Position numbers and translations under genes: made by a program. A stretch of DNA of 64,000 nt from Marinicella pacifica (GTDB lineage: Bacteria; Pseudomonadota; Gammaproteobacteria; Xanthomonadales; Marinicellaceae): the NCBI RefSeq assembly GCF_014636635.1, contig NZ_BMEO01000002.1, positions 124,001 through 188,000 of the forward strand. Direction: 5' to 3'. Below are positions 1-10,095 of this stretch, one piece after another. How positions within the stretch are numbered: the first letter of the stretch is position 1; every line of letters begins with the position of its first letter. Under the pieces are notes generated by a model. The model was not told the origin of the DNA and did not search any database. It saw only the letters and a list, made by a program, of their open reading frames with translations.

Positions 1-184
1 CCTTTTCAAAAAAGGCCATATCGACTTTTTTAAAGTCCTGCTCTTCGACAAATTGATTAATCACCGAGGACACCGATTCATCATTGTAATGCATCTGGTA
101 AAGGGCCTGAACCAAGCGCTTGCGAGCCCGGTGCTTGCGCGCCAAAGGCTCGGGTAAACGTTTATTTTTTCTTTTCTGGGTCAT
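1..184 (-). CDS. nusB: Transcription antitermination protein NusB, partial (5' end only)
   Basis: Reading the minus strand from an ATG at 184 gives 61 codons before the window edge. The product starts MTQKRKNKRLPEPLARKHRA, then carries the NusB landmarks ARKRLVQALYQ (helix 1, RNA-binding surface) and VEEQDFKKVD. NusB with NusE (S10) binds boxA RNA in rRNA operon antitermination. The gene starts 11 bases downstream of the glyA stop, so the two are probably co-transcribed. The C-terminal half lies outside the window. The usual gammaproteobacterial partner of nusB is ribH, and the direct glyA-nusB link is less usual. Family assignment is by motif recognition from a partial sequence. Confidence 0.85.
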   Translation of the reverse strand, partial: MTQKRKNKRLPEPLARKHRARKRLVQALYQMHYNDESVSSVINQFVEEQDFKKVDMAFFEK

Positions 185-195
185 CTCAGTCTGTC

Positions 196-1452
196 CTACC
201 GGTAAACCGGGTGATTCGCACATAATTGCGCCACCTTGTCTTTCACCTGTGTCAGCACCGCATCGTTGTCCATGTCTATTAGAATATCACATATCCAGTG
301 CGCAATATTACTGAAATCAGACGCCGTAAAACCGCGCGTGGTACCAGCCGGCGTACCAATGCGTAAGCCGCTGGTAACAAAAGGTGAGCGCGGATCATTG
401 GGTACCGAGTTTTTATTCACCGTAATATGGGCTTCACCCAAGCGGGCTTCGGCGTCTTTTCCGGTGATGTCCTTGTCCACCAAATCCAGCAAAAACAAAT
501 GATTTTCAGGCACGCCCGAAACCACCGTAAATCCCCGATCCATAAAGACCTGCGCCATGGCTTGCGCATTTTTAATCACATTCTCCTGATAGGTTTTAAA
601 TTCAGGCTGCAAGGCTTCTTTAAATGCCGTGGCCTTGGCGGCAATCACATGCATCAAAGGGCCACCTTGAATGCCCGGAAAAACCAATGAATTGAGCTTC
701 TTCTCTATGTCTTTATTGGCTTTGGCGAGAATAATCCCACCGCGAGGCCCACGTAAAGTTTTGTGGGTGGTTGAGGTGGTCACATCAGCGATGTTGACCG
801 GCGACGGATAGACACCGGCGGCCACCAAACCGGCCACATGCGCCATATCCACCATAAAATAGGCACCCACTTCATCGGCAATGTCTCTGAACTTTTGCCA
901 GTCGATGCGTTTTGAATAGGCTGAAAAACCACCAATAATCATTTTCGGTTGGTGCTTGAGCGCCATGCTCCGGACTTCAGCAAAATCAATTTCACCGGTG
1001 GCCTCATCAATCCCGTACTGAACGGCATTAAAAAGTTTACCCGATATATTCACCGGTGAGCCGTGGGTTAAATGACCACCGTGCGCCAACGACATGCCTA
1101 AAATGGTGTCACCCGGTTTAAGCAATGCCATGTACACCGCCTGATTCGCCTGCGAGCCTGAATGTGGTTGGACATTGGCATAATCGGCGTTAAATAATTT
1201 TTTAACCCGTTCAATGGCCAGATTCTCAGCCACATCCACATATTCACAACCGCCATAATAACGCCGACCGGGATAACCTTCGGCGTATTTATTGGTTAAT
1301 TGTGAGCCCTGAGCCTGCATCACCGCCGGTGAGGTGTAGTTTTCAGAAGCAATGAGCTCAATATGGTCTTCCTGGCGCTGATTTTCTTGCGCAATGGCCG
1401 CCATTAATTCTGGATCAGTTTTATCTAAAGTTTGGGTCTTGCTAAACATCAT
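196..1452 (-). CDS. glyA: Serine hydroxymethyltransferase
   Basis: PLP-dependent cytosolic enzyme converting serine and tetrahydrofolate to glycine and 5,10-methylene-tetrahydrofolate, the main one-carbon source. The 418-residue product matches the usual length of about 417. Visible motifs are [15 protein letters not shown] near the N-terminus, [15 protein letters not shown] (about 56-70), and the PLP-lysine segment [15 protein letters not shown] with Lys231. Start is either of two adjacent ATGs (MMFSK); the second would give 417 residues. It is first in a minus-strand unit with nusB just downstream. Nothing in the protein looks degenerate. Confidence 0.97.
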   Translation of the reverse strand: MMFSKTQTLDKTDPELMAAIAQENQRQEDHIELIASENYTSPAVMQAQGSQLTNKYAEGYPGRRYYGGCEYVDVAENLAIERVKKLFNADYANVQPHSGSQANQAVYMALLKPGDTILGMSLAHGGHLTHGSPVNISGKLFNAVQYGIDEATGEIDFAEVRSMALKHQPKMIIGGFSAYSKRIDWQKFRDIADEVGAYFMVDMAHVAGLVAAGVYPSPVNIADVTTSTTHKTLRGPRGGIILAKANKDIEKKLNSLVFPGIQGGPLMHVIAAKATAFKEALQPEFKTYQENVIKNAQAMAQVFMDRGFTVVSGVPENHLFLLDLVDKDITGKDAEARLGEAHITVNKNSVPNDPRSPFVTSGLRIGTPAGTTRGFTASDFSNIAHWICDILIDMDNDAVLTQVKDKVAQLCANHPVYR

Positions 1453-1517
1453 GATTTTAAGCTGACAGGTACAAAGTGGCTATTTTCGCATAACAAGCCA
1501 TGATTCGCACGCCTGTT

Positions 1518-1949
1518 TCAAAAAGGCTTGGCAATCACCAGATAAATGACCACCAATAAGATAATCGCGGGAATTTCATTAAAATAACGAAACCACACAT
1601 GACTGCGTTTTTGGGTGCCGTTTACAAACTGATGGTGAATCGCAAAACAGTAATAATGATAGCCAATGAGCGCCGCCACCAGCACCATTTTAGCGACAAA
1701 CCAACCCTGCTGCACATAAGCCCACCAGGCTCCACCGGCCAAACTGTACACCAAAAACACCGCCGAAATCACTGTGCCCCACATCGTAAACCGCATCATT
1801 TTGATTAATCTGGTTTGCAAACCGGTCAACAAAGCCTTATCGCTGCCGGTTTCTGCCATGGCGTGGTTGACAAACAGTCTCGGCAAATAAAACAAACAGG
1901 CAAACCAACTAACCACAAAAAAAATATGGAGGGATTTAATCATTAACAT
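1518..1949 (-). CDS. hemJ: Protoporphyrinogen oxidase HemJ-like membrane protein (UPF0093)
   Basis: Small integral membrane protein of the HemJ/CopD-like family, which oxidises protoporphyrinogen IX in haem synthesis in bacteria lacking HemG/HemY. The frame is open up to 2042, but homology begins at MLMIKSLHIFFVVSWFACLF, so I place the start at the ATG at 1949 (143 residues, the usual family length); an ATG at 1943 is also possible. Diagnostic segments are SWFACLFYLPRLFVNHA with a conserved His, TRLIKMMRFTMWGT, and a C-terminal segment with VWFRYFNEIPAIILL. About four membrane helices. The longer frame would overlap the divergent gene at 2014, which also argues for the shorter start. Confidence 0.88.
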   Translation of the reverse strand: MLMIKSLHIFFVVSWFACLFYLPRLFVNHAMAETGSDKALLTGLQTRLIKMMRFTMWGTVISAVFLVYSLAGGAWWAYVQQGWFVAKMVLVAALIGYHYYCFAIHHQFVNGTQKRSHVWFRYFNEIPAIILLVVIYLVIAKPF

Positions 1950-1957
1950 ACACAAAC

Positions 1958-1984
1958 TCGACGGACACCGACAGGTGGTATAAT
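1958..1984 (+). promoter_or_regulatory. Putative sigma70 promoter with extended -10
   Basis: TATAAT at 1979-1984 is preceded by TGG, giving an extended -10 (TGnTATAAT). A weak -35-like TCGACG lies at 1958-1963 with a short 15-base spacer. The GTG start of the next gene is 30 bases downstream. It would drive the run 2014-5278. It lies just upstream of the proposed hemJ start on the other strand. Confidence 0.5.
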
Positions 1985-2013
1985 GCCTGCTTTTTAAGAA
2001 AACAACAAGCCAC

Positions 2014-2793
2014 GTGTCCACAAAATCACCCAAATATATCATTCGGGCTGCTGACGAAAACCGTTCTTTTATACGCCGTCATTGGCTTTTGGTCAGCTTG
2101 GTTTTACTGGTGGTGGCGGCGTTCTTTTACGGTCGCTATTATGACATTGATGTACTCAAAGCTTTTAAAGGCCAAAAACAAACCTGGACCGAGGTGAATC
2201 AGCAACTCACGGAAGAAAATCAGCAACAATCTGTTTTAATCAGCCGTTTACAAACCGAACTCAAAGTCAAAGATCAGGCTTTACAGACCTTAAAATTGGA
2301 TTTAGACCGACTCAATCAGGAAATTATACAATTAAAAGCCGATGTGGGATTTTATGAAAATCTGCTGAGCCACAAAGACAGCATCAAAACATTGCGTGTT
2401 TTTGAAGCCATTGCCAAACCGGCGGCCAATTACATTCAACTTAAAATTGTGCTTGCGCAGAAACTGGAAAAAGCCCGCACCAAATCGGGTACGCTTTCGG
2501 TGAATTTACTGGGCATACAAAATGACAAAGCCCACCAAATTGATTTAATCAAACAATTTGAACTGGATAACCATTTTTCCTTCAAATATTTTCAGATCAA
2601 GAACTACGCCATCACTTTACCCGATGGTTTCATTCCAACCACGCTTTTAGTAGAATTACAGAGTGATGATAACCGACCCAAAATTGTGACAGAGCGCTTG
2701 GCCTGGCAAGATGTTTGGCAGGCCACCAGTGGTGATGAAAAGCAATCATCACCGAACCCAAAACCGAACGTTGATTCAGTTGAATCTAATTAA
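2014..2793 (+). CDS. Membrane-anchored coiled-coil protein (DUF6776-like)
   Basis: 259 residues from a GTG start. After a short cytoplasmic stretch there is one transmembrane helix at about residues 24-41 (HWLLVSLVLLVVAAFFYG), then a coiled coil rich in Gln/Leu/Lys at about 58-115 (repeated LKxD...L.QE patterns), then a globular beta-rich domain to about 230 and a polar Ser/Pro/Asn tail. This is a single-pass inner-membrane protein with most of its mass in the periplasm. It directly precedes bactofilin (5-base gap), a link that suggests a cell-envelope or shape role. The DUF6776 name is my recollection of the family found beside bactofilin in gammaproteobacteria. Function is unknown. Confidence 0.7.
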   Translation: MSTKSPKYIIRAADENRSFIRRHWLLVSLVLLVVAAFFYGRYYDIDVLKAFKGQKQTWTEVNQQLTEENQQQSVLISRLQTELKVKDQALQTLKLDLDRLNQEIIQLKADVGFYENLLSHKDSIKTLRVFEAIAKPAANYIQLKIVLAQKLEKARTKSGTLSVNLLGIQNDKAHQIDLIKQFELDNHFSFKYFQIKNYAITLPDGFIPTTLLVELQSDDNRPKIVTERLAWQDVWQATSGDEKQSSPNPKPNVDSVESN

Positions 2794-2798
2794 CAATC

Positions 2799-3233
2799 AT
2801 GTTTAGCAAAAAAACCAAACCAGAGAAAACCATGGCACAAAACAACCAGAAACAATTAGACACCCTCATCGGCCAAAGCACCCGATTAAAAGGTGATATG
2901 ACCTTTAACGGTATGATGCACTTAGATGGTCGGGTAGAAGGGTCCATTATTGCCGAAAACGACAATGACACCCTGACCATCAGTGAAAATGGCGCGGTAA
3001 AAGGCACCATCAAAGCCGGTAACCTGGTGATCAACGGCAGTATTGACGGCGATATCACCGCCAGCGGCAAAATTGAAGTGCTCAGTCAGGCCCGTATTAG
3101 TGGAAATATTTACTACGTCAACATCGAAATGGAAACCGGTTCACAAGTTAACGGCCAACTTATTTATCAGGGCGGTGAAGTTACCCACATCAACCAACAG
3201 GAAAAACCATCAAAAAACCAAAAGCATGAGTGA
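2799..3233 (+). CDS. Bactofilin family polymer-forming cytoskeletal protein
   Basis: 144 residues with a short basic N-terminal tail, then the bactofilin core of short right-handed beta-helix repeats, seen as periodic G-x-I/V steps: [61 protein letters not shown] polar Gln/Lys tail follows. Bactofilins self-assemble without nucleotide into filaments that position envelope enzymes. A second in-frame ATG (MAQNNQ, 12 codons in) is an alternative start. The 3' end overlaps erpA by 8 bases (ATGAGTGA), indicating translational coupling. Confidence 0.92.
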   Translation: MFSKKTKPEKTMAQNNQKQLDTLIGQSTRLKGDMTFNGMMHLDGRVEGSIIAENDNDTLTISENGAVKGTIKAGNLVINGSIDGDITASGKIEVLSQARISGNIYYVNIEMETGSQVNGQLIYQGGEVTHINQQEKPSKNQKHE

Positions 3234-3555
3234 CATTACATTAAGCCCGCCGGCGGCCAAAAAAATCAACCAACTGGTTCTGGAAGAAATGAATCCTGAT
3301 CTTAAGTTCAGGGTCTATATCATCGGTGGTGGCTGTTCGGGATTTCAATACGGATTTGCCTTCGAAGAAAACAGCGAAGACGGTGACATGACCATAGAAA
3401 CTGAAGGTGTGACTGTTATGATAGACCCCATGAGTTACCCATATCTCATGGGATCTACCATCGATTATCTGGAAGATTTGCAGGGTTCACGGTTTGTGGT
3501 GAATAATCCCAATGCCAAAACCACCTGTGGTTGTGGCAGTTCCTTTGCCCTATGA
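3226..3555 (+). CDS. erpA: Iron-sulfur cluster insertion protein ErpA
   Basis: A-type carrier that delivers Fe-S clusters to apo-proteins. 109 residues from the ATG at 3226; the frame extends upstream but only as a shadow of bactofilin. The three cluster cysteines are present: Cys37 in [16 protein letters not shown] and Cys101/Cys103 in TTCGCGSSF at the C-terminus. The [13 protein letters not shown]...GGGCSGFQ pattern fits ErpA better than IscA or SufA. It overlaps bactofilin by 8 bases and nudC by 4 (ATGA), so it sits inside a coupled run. Confidence 0.95.
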   Translation: MSDITLSPPAAKKINQLVLEEMNPDLKFRVYIIGGGCSGFQYGFAFEENSEDGDMTIETEGVTVMIDPMSYPYLMGSTIDYLEDLQGSRFVVNNPNAKTTCGCGSSFAL

Positions 3556-4436
3556 ACAGCGACCAAATCTATTTCACCTGGACTGAACTGGATCGGTGCG
3601 CTGATATGCGCAACCAGAAAAATCGCATCGAGCAGCTTAAAAAAATCAAAACCTGTCATTATGTGCCGGTGTTTGAGGGCAAACATCTGTACCCCAATCA
3701 AAAACACCCGTTTTATATTTCAGACAAGCCTGTGGGTCAGCCTGAAAGAGAAAGTTTTTTAGGTATCCTGCATGATGAATTGTGGTTTAGTTGCGGCTTA
3801 AGCGAAGATGAAGCAACTTATTTAGAACAACAGTTCAATGGAAAGTTTGAATCGGTGCGGGAGTATGCCATGGCGCTGGATGAAGATTTGGGTCACATTG
3901 CCCTGTACTCCCGGGGACTTGATTTGTGGCAGCGACAGAAGAAATACTGCTCGATATGTGGTGAGCTCAATGAGATTGAAAGTGTCGGTCATAAAATGCT
4001 GTGTTCCAATGGCCATGCCCAATGGCCGCGAATTGAACCGGCCATCATCGTTCTCGTCACCAAAGGCGACCGCTGTCTGCTGGGCCGTAAGCACAACTGG
4101 AAACCCGGGGTTTATTCAACCCTGGCGGGGTTTGTGGAGGCCGGTGAAACCATTGAAGATGCGGTGTACCGGGAAGTCTACGAAGAGTCTAATATCCGCA
4201 TAAAAAATGTGCGCTATTTTGGCTCCCAGCCCTGGCCTTTCCCCGCTTCACTGATGCTCGCCTTCCAGGCCGACGGTATTTCAGAGGACATTCGATTAGA
4301 CGATGAAATGGAAGATGTGCGCTGGTTTTCCCGGGATGAATTGTTGCAATGCCATCAGGACGGCTCATTGATTCTGGCACCCCGTTTTACCGTGGCCAAC
4401 AGCCTCATCAGCCAGTTCGTCGGTCAGCCCTTATAA
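3552..4436 (+). CDS. nudC: NAD(+) diphosphatase / RNA deNADding enzyme NudC
   Basis: Nudix hydrolase cleaving NADH to NMNH and AMP and removing NAD caps from RNA. 294 residues from the ATG that overlaps the erpA stop. The zinc ribbon has Cys133 and Cys136 (YCSICGE), Cys151 and then CSNGH, so the usual fourth Cys is replaced, perhaps by His155. The Nudix box runs from Gly193 ([20 protein letters not shown]) with the catalytic REVYEE intact; the G of the terminal EExGU is Asn here (EESNI). The NudC-specific [11 protein letters not shown] follows at about 225-235. The family diagnosis rests on the last motif. Confidence 0.95.
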   Translation: MNSDQIYFTWTELDRCADMRNQKNRIEQLKKIKTCHYVPVFEGKHLYPNQKHPFYISDKPVGQPERESFLGILHDELWFSCGLSEDEATYLEQQFNGKFESVREYAMALDEDLGHIALYSRGLDLWQRQKKYCSICGELNEIESVGHKMLCSNGHAQWPRIEPAIIVLVTKGDRCLLGRKHNWKPGVYSTLAGFVEAGETIEDAVYREVYEESNIRIKNVRYFGSQPWPFPASLMLAFQADGISEDIRLDDEMEDVRWFSRDELLQCHQDGSLILAPRFTVANSLISQFVGQPL

Positions 4437-4462
4437 AATGACGCCCGTGTGGATCAGTCACC

Positions 4463-5278
4463 ATGCCTGAATTGCCGGAGGTCGAAACCACGCGCCGGGG
4501 CTTAGAACCCCTTATTCTCAATAAAATCATCGAAAACATTGCGGTTCGTAATGCCCGTTTGCGCTGGCCCATTCCGGACACCATCAGCGCCATTAAAAAC
4601 CAAACAATTACCCGTATTGACCGTCGCGGTAAATATCTGATACTCGAACTGAATAATGACCTCCACCTGATAGTTCATTTAGGCATGTCCGGCTCGATTG
4701 GTGTATTAAATAAATCGACGCCTTTAAAAAAACATGACCACTTCGTTATTTATTTTAAAGACAATGCCGTCTTGCGTTTTAATGATCCCAGGCGATTTGG
4801 CTGTATTTTACTGACCGATGACAACCCGCTCACGCATCCGTTACTGGCTTCTTTGGGTCCTGAACCGCTCAGCCATGATTTTAATGCACAATGGCTGAAA
4901 CAAAAGGCCAACAGCCGCATGGTGGCGGTGAAAAACTTTATCATGAACGCAGAGGTGGTGGTAGGTGTCGGTAATATTTATGCCTCAGAAGCCCTGTTTA
5001 AGGCAGGCATTCACCCCAAACGCGCCGCTTCACGCATCAGCCTCCGGCGCTATGGTTTTTTGGTTCAAGCAATTAAAGATGTCTTGCATGACGCCATCCG
5101 CTCAGGCGGCACCACCTTAAGGGATTTCAGCCAAAGTGACGGCAAACCGGGTTATTTTCAGCAACAACTCAATGTCTATGGCCGTGTCAACCAAGCCTGT
5201 GTGATGTGCAGCCACCCCATTAAAAAAACCTGTATCGGTCAGCGCAGCAGTTATTATTGTCCAAAATGTCAACATTAA
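4463..5278 (+). CDS. mutM: Formamidopyrimidine-DNA glycosylase (Fpg/MutM)
   Basis: Bifunctional DNA glycosylase/AP lyase that removes 8-oxoguanine and formamidopyrimidines. The N-terminus is MPELPEVETTRRGLEPL, so after Met removal Pro2 and Glu3 are the catalytic residues. Lys57 lies in RRGKYLILEL. The H2TH region contains the VGVGNIYASEALF hallmark, and the C-terminal zinc finger has Cys246, Cys249, Cys266 and Cys269. 271 residues, standard length. It lies 26 bases after nudC and ends the forward run that begins at 2014. Confidence 0.97.
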   Translation: MPELPEVETTRRGLEPLILNKIIENIAVRNARLRWPIPDTISAIKNQTITRIDRRGKYLILELNNDLHLIVHLGMSGSIGVLNKSTPLKKHDHFVIYFKDNAVLRFNDPRRFGCILLTDDNPLTHPLLASLGPEPLSHDFNAQWLKQKANSRMVAVKNFIMNAEVVVGVGNIYASEALFKAGIHPKRAASRISLRRYGFLVQAIKDVLHDAIRSGGTTLRDFSQSDGKPGYFQQQLNVYGRVNQACVMCSHPIKKTCIGQRSSYYCPKCQH

Positions 5279-5372
5279 GACAACACCATGTAAGGTCGAA
5301 ACCCATATTTTTGTTCCTGAACCCCATGATTTTTTGTTATTATCCAAATAAAGTGACCACCAAAAGGGACCC

Positions 5373-8135
5373 TTGATTAAAACCTTTAAACCCATTTTAA
5401 CAAATGTGCTGTTCGCGGCGGTTTACGCCGCGGTTTGTTATGCCGCCTATTATTATTTTGTGCGGCCCACATTGGCAATATGGCCCGCGGCCGGTCTCGG
5501 CGTGGGTGCCATTATTATCTGGCGCAGTCGTATTATTCCGGGCATCTTGTTGGGTGAATTACTCAACAGCTTGATTATATACAAGGTTCATCATCAATTT
5601 GGCTGGAACGTGGACACCTTGTACAATGCCCTGTTTTACAGCCTCAATGTATTGCGACCGATGGTCGCCGGTTTTTGGGTGCTGTCTGTGCTCGGCAATA
5701 AATTGCTGTTGCTTGATTTTAAATCGGTGTTAAAGTTTTTTATCTTTGCCGCGGTTATCCCCATGGCTGTGGCCAGTTTGTTGTTTGTGTTACTACTCAA
5801 CCAAATTGGCTTTTTTACAGACGATAATTTTTTCACTAAAAGTTTTCTCTGGTATTTAGGCGATGTTATGAGCGTATTGATTTTTACGCCCATTATGCTG
5901 ACCCTGTTTGCCCGACCCCGCTCTTTATGGCGGGTCCGCATAGTCAGTTTAACACTGCCGGTGCTGGTGTCATTTGTGCTGATTTATTTATTGTTTAACT
6001 CTTTTCGTCAATTTCAGATTGACCGCGTGAATGAAGGTATTAAAAGTCAGCTCAGTGTTCTGGAAACCCAGTTCAAACAGGGACCGCAAGACCTCGACCA
6101 ATTGCTTGAAAACCTGCGTGAGCAAAGTCCTGTCTATGCGGCTAAGCATTATGTGGTTCGGGTTTACCGGGAAGAACTTAAGACAAGGGAACTGATTTAT
6201 TTTAATGAAGACGTGCGGGTTTCTCGTTTCAAGGATTATGTGCATGAAAAATCCATTCGCATCGGTGACAGCGATTACGTTCTGTTTATTGCCCCCAACA
6301 ATGATTTATTTTTGGCCAACACCCCCGAAAGTTTGTGGCTGACTTTGCTGGTCGGTATTTTTTTTGCGGCATTTATTACTTTTATTATGTTAATCTTAAG
6401 CGGCAAGAATTACACCACCGAACTGATGGTGGCCGAACGCACCAAAGACCTGAATAAAATCAACGAAAAACTGGCGCAAACCAACTTAGATTACAAACGC
6501 ATCATTGAAAGCCACCCGGTGATTTTCTGGAAGGTGAATATCAAACAGGATCAGATTAAGTTTGTCAGCAACGAAGCCAAAACATTGTTAGGTTATCCGG
6601 TCAAACAATGGCTGACTGAATCACATTTTCTGATGAATAAAATTCATCCCGATGACCTCAGCCGTTTTAAAGAAGCCCTGTTTCAGAAAATTTTCAAACA
6701 TCAAAACATCACCATCAGTTACCGCATACGCCATGCCAATGGCGATTATCGCTGGTTTAAAGACACTTTGTATTTACCTGAAAGTTTTGACCAAGACCAT
6801 GAAATCATGGGCATGATGGTGGACATTAATGAAGAAAAAACCAGTGCCCAGAAAATTCGCCACCTGGCTTTTCATGATCCGCTGACTGATTTGCCCAACC
6901 GACAACAACTGCAACAGGTACTCAATGAACTGATACGCCAGGGCCAGAGTACCCAACAATTTGGCGCGGTGCTGTTTTTGGATATGGATCGCTTTAAAGT
7001 GCTGAACGATGCCCTGGGGCATCACTTTGGTGACCAATTACTGCTTAAAATCAGCAACCGGCTGAAATTATACCAGGATGAGTTTAATCTGATTGCCCGC
7101 TTCGGTGGCGATGAGTTTGTGTTGGTGACTGAATGCGAATACCAGACCGCCAACGATGCCGCCGTACAGGTGGTGATGCTGGCCGAAGACATCATTCAAA
7201 CCCTGGCCAAACCTTATCAAATTGACCACCATCAACATATATGCACTGTCAGTATCGGGGTGTCAATTTATCCTTATGAAAGCAATACGGTGAATGACAT
7301 TATCAGGCAAGCCGATGTCGCCATGTATCGCTCCAAGGAACAAGGTCGAAATCAGGTGACCATGTACCATCAGAGCATGAAACAACACAACGACCAAATT
7401 CTCTATGTCGAACAGGTATTACGTCATGCGGTTAATGAAGATAAGTTTATTTTAAAATACCAACCGATGGTGGATAGCAATCGACAGATTGTCAGTTTTG
7501 AAGCGCTGATTCGTATTTTCCAGGACGGTCGCACCATTTATCCCGATGAATTTATTCCGGTGGCAGAAGACACTGACTTAATACAGTCGTTGGGTCGGTG
7601 GGTTATTTCCAATGCCTGCTATACCGCCAGTGAATCAGGCCATAACATTTCAATTAATGTCAGCTCAAAACAATTCCACCAGCAAGGTTTCATAAAATAC
7701 ATTGAGCAAATCATCAACCAATTTAATATCAAACCCAACAGTTTAACCATTGAACTGACCGAAGGTGTGGTGGTGGGTAATTTTAATGAAATCCAGTATA
7801 AATTTAACCGCCTCAGCGACTTGGGCGTGCAAATAGCCATTGATGACTTCGGTACCGGCTACTCCTCCTTACAGTACCTCAGACAATTACCCATTGATTT
7901 TCTTAAAATTGATAAAAGTTTTATCGATGATGTCCAAACCAACGACAATGCCGAGGTCATTATTCGCACCATTACCTCCATGGCCAAGAACCTGAATTTA
8001 AAAACCGTGGCTGAAGGGGTTGAGACCGAAGAGCAGTTCAGTTTATTAAAAAAACTGGGGTGTGATTATTTTCAGGGCTATTTATTTGGCAGACCCGGTG
8101 ACCTGCACACCATAAAAGACGACAGGCAACCCTGA
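5373..8135 (+). CDS. MASE1-PAS-GGDEF-EAL cyclic-di-GMP turnover protein
   Basis: 920 residues from a TTG start with AAAAGGGAC as ribosome binding site. Domains in order: an N-terminal multi-pass sensor of MASE1 type (about 8 helices, to about residue 215), an extracytoplasmic loop and one more helix at about 325-345, a PAS domain at about 370-480, a GGDEF domain with intact RFGGDEF at about 575-582, and an EAL domain with SFEALIR near 707, DDFGTGYSSLQYLR, KIDKSFI and EGVETEEQ. Both catalytic signatures are intact, so it may make or degrade c-di-GMP, or use one domain for regulation. rep follows after 4 bases. Confidence 0.93.
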   Translation: MIKTFKPILTNVLFAAVYAAVCYAAYYYFVRPTLAIWPAAGLGVGAIIIWRSRIIPGILLGELLNSLIIYKVHHQFGWNVDTLYNALFYSLNVLRPMVAGFWVLSVLGNKLLLLDFKSVLKFFIFAAVIPMAVASLLFVLLLNQIGFFTDDNFFTKSFLWYLGDVMSVLIFTPIMLTLFARPRSLWRVRIVSLTLPVLVSFVLIYLLFNSFRQFQIDRVNEGIKSQLSVLETQFKQGPQDLDQLLENLREQSPVYAAKHYVVRVYREELKTRELIYFNEDVRVSRFKDYVHEKSIRIGDSDYVLFIAPNNDLFLANTPESLWLTLLVGIFFAAFITFIMLILSGKNYTTELMVAERTKDLNKINEKLAQTNLDYKRIIESHPVIFWKVNIKQDQIKFVSNEAKTLLGYPVKQWLTESHFLMNKIHPDDLSRFKEALFQKIFKHQNITISYRIRHANGDYRWFKDTLYLPESFDQDHEIMGMMVDINEEKTSAQKIRHLAFHDPLTDLPNRQQLQQVLNELIRQGQSTQQFGAVLFLDMDRFKVLNDALGHHFGDQLLLKISNRLKLYQDEFNLIARFGGDEFVLVTECEYQTANDAAVQVVMLAEDIIQTLAKPYQIDHHQHICTVSIGVSIYPYESNTVNDIIRQADVAMYRSKEQGRNQVTMYHQSMKQHNDQILYVEQVLRHAVNEDKFILKYQPMVDSNRQIVSFEALIRIFQDGRTIYPDEFIPVAEDTDLIQSLGRWVISNACYTASESGHNISINVSSKQFHQQGFIKYIEQIINQFNIKPNSLTIELTEGVVVGNFNEIQYKFNRLSDLGVQIAIDDFGTGYSSLQYLRQLPIDFLKIDKSFIDDVQTNDNAEVIIRTITSMAKNLNLKTVAEGVETEEQFSLLKKLGCDYFQGYLFGRPGDLHTIKDDRQP

Positions 8136-8139
8136 CACC

Positions 8140-10092
8140 ATGCTCAATCAACACCAAGACGCCGCGGTCCGGCACCTTTGCAGTCCCTTGTTGGTTTTAT
8201 CCGGGGCCGGTTGCGGTAAAACCCGGGTGATTGTTGAAAAAATGCTGCACATTGTCAACAGCGGATTTTGTGATCCTGAAAACCTGTATGCCATCACTTT
8301 CACCAACAAAGCCGCCCGTGAAATGCAACAACGGTTATCACAGCGTTATCAGCAGAGCAGCTTGATTCACATTTCCACCTTTCATGCTTTGGGACTTCAT
8401 TTGCTTAAAACAGAAGTCAAGCACACTAATCTGCACAGCGGTTTCAGTATTTTAGATCCATCTGAATGCAATCGGATATTACAGAATCTGGTACCGAGGG
8501 GCTTAAAAAAACAATTAGTTTATGAACTGCAATGGCAAATCTCTGAATGGAAAAACGCCGGACTGAAACCGGCGGATGTTTACAGTCAAAATCCGCTGAA
8601 CCGGGCCATTTACCAACGTTATATCGATTATATGAACAGCATCAATGCGGTTGATTTTGACGACTTAATTGCCCGAAGTTTGTGGTTACTGCAAGACAAC
8701 GAATCCATTCAACAACGCTGGCAAAAAAAAATCGCTTATTTGTTGGTTGATGAATACCAGGATACCAATGCCTGCCAGTACCAACTGATTAAAGCACTCA
8801 CCGCACACCACCGCGGCTTAACCTGTGTGGGTGATGACGACCAGTCTATTTACGGCTGGCGCGGCGCACGACCGGAAAATTTAGCACTTTTGGCCGATGA
8901 CTTTGAAGATCTGACCCTCATTAAATTAGAACAGAACTACCGATCAACCGCCACCATTTTAAAAGCCGCCGATGCGGTGGTACAAAACAACCCGCACCCT
9001 TTTAGCAAAACCATCTGGAGTGATTTGGGCGAAGGTGAATTGATTGATATCCGAACTTTTGATTCAGCCCAACAGGAAGCCGAACAAATTGCCAGCGATA
9101 TTCAGTTCGCGTTACAAAACGGGCATCACAGTGCCGGCGATTATGGCATTTTGTACCGCTCCAACCGACAGGCGCGGTTGCTTGAACAGGCTTTGCGACG
9201 ACAACAAATCCCCTACCACATATCAGGCGGCCGTTCATTTTTTGATTACACTGAAATCAAGGATCTGATGGCCTACCTGCGTTTACTGGCTAACCCGCAG
9301 GACAACACGGCTTTTTTGCGCATCATCAACACCCCGCGGCGGGGCCTTGGGATGCAAACCATCAAACACATAGCCGAACGCGCCGGCCAAACCCAAAAAC
9401 CATTTTTTGCGTTTATTTCACAAACCAAACTCTCACACCACTTTGAAACCCGTGTGGCTCAAAAACTGCATGCCTTTCAACAGATGATGTCCGGTTTGAT
9501 GCAATCAAAACAATCCGCTGAAAAAATATTTGCCCAACTGATCAACCACATAGACTACCTGAACTGGGCGCAACACAACACCGCCAACCAGGCGGCCAAA
9601 ATCACCAAGCGTAAACTCATCACTGATTTTATGCGTTGGATCGATGCTCTGTGCGCCCATAAACACGTATCAGTGGATGACCTGGTGGGTTTTTTGAGCT
9701 TACAAAACGAACCGGATGAGAATTCCAAAACGGGTGTGGCCTTAATGACCTTACACGCTGCCAAAGGCCTGGAGTTTGAGCAGGTTTACATGATTGGCGT
9801 TGAAGAAGGCCTGCTTCCCCATGCCAACTGCCTTGAGGAAGCCGATGACAAAACCGCAGCCCTGGCTGAAGAGCGACGCTTAATGTATGTGGGCATGACC
9901 CGGGCACAGTCCAAGCTCACACTCAGTTATGTCACCCAACGCAAACAACGCCATAACCAGGAGCGAATCACTGTTGGCCCCAGCCGGTTTATCGCCGAAA
10001 TCCCTGAAAAATTTATTATGAAAGCGGACAGCGCGACACATAAAGCCAAAACCAAACAAAACTTCGCCGCCTTAAAAGCGCGCCTCCAATAA
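8140..10092 (+). CDS. rep: ATP-dependent DNA helicase Rep (UvrD/Rep superfamily 1)
   Basis: 650-residue 3'-5' SF1A helicase acting at replication forks. Motifs in order: Q-motif LNQHQDAAV, Walker A GAGCGKT at residues 23-29, TFTNKAAREMQQR (Ia), Walker B LLVDEYQDTN at about 204, VGDDDQSIYGWRGA (III), LEQNYRSTATIL (IV), LMTLHAAKGLEFEQVYMIG (V) and EERRLMYVGMTRAQ (VI). The HAAKGLEF and EEGLLPH context and length fit Rep rather than UvrD (which is about 720 residues). It is followed by a terminator-like hairpin whose U-tract serves the opposite strand. Confidence 0.93.
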   Translation: MLNQHQDAAVRHLCSPLLVLSGAGCGKTRVIVEKMLHIVNSGFCDPENLYAITFTNKAAREMQQRLSQRYQQSSLIHISTFHALGLHLLKTEVKHTNLHSGFSILDPSECNRILQNLVPRGLKKQLVYELQWQISEWKNAGLKPADVYSQNPLNRAIYQRYIDYMNSINAVDFDDLIARSLWLLQDNESIQQRWQKKIAYLLVDEYQDTNACQYQLIKALTAHHRGLTCVGDDDQSIYGWRGARPENLALLADDFEDLTLIKLEQNYRSTATILKAADAVVQNNPHPFSKTIWSDLGEGELIDIRTFDSAQQEAEQIASDIQFALQNGHHSAGDYGILYRSNRQARLLEQALRRQQIPYHISGGRSFFDYTEIKDLMAYLRLLANPQDNTAFLRIINTPRRGLGMQTIKHIAERAGQTQKPFFAFISQTKLSHHFETRVAQKLHAFQQMMSGLMQSKQSAEKIFAQLINHIDYLNWAQHNTANQAAKITKRKLITDFMRWIDALCAHKHVSVDDLVGFLSLQNEPDENSKTGVALMTLHAAKGLEFEQVYMIGVEEGLLPHANCLEEADDKTAALAEERRLMYVGMTRAQSKLTLSYVTQRKQRHNQERITVGPSRFIAEIPEKFIMKADSATHKAKTKQNFAALKARLQ

Positions 10093-10095
10093 GCC

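Noticed and set aside
120-314. Plus-strand open frame over nusB and glyA
   Set aside because: It is the antisense of two well-supported minus-strand genes.
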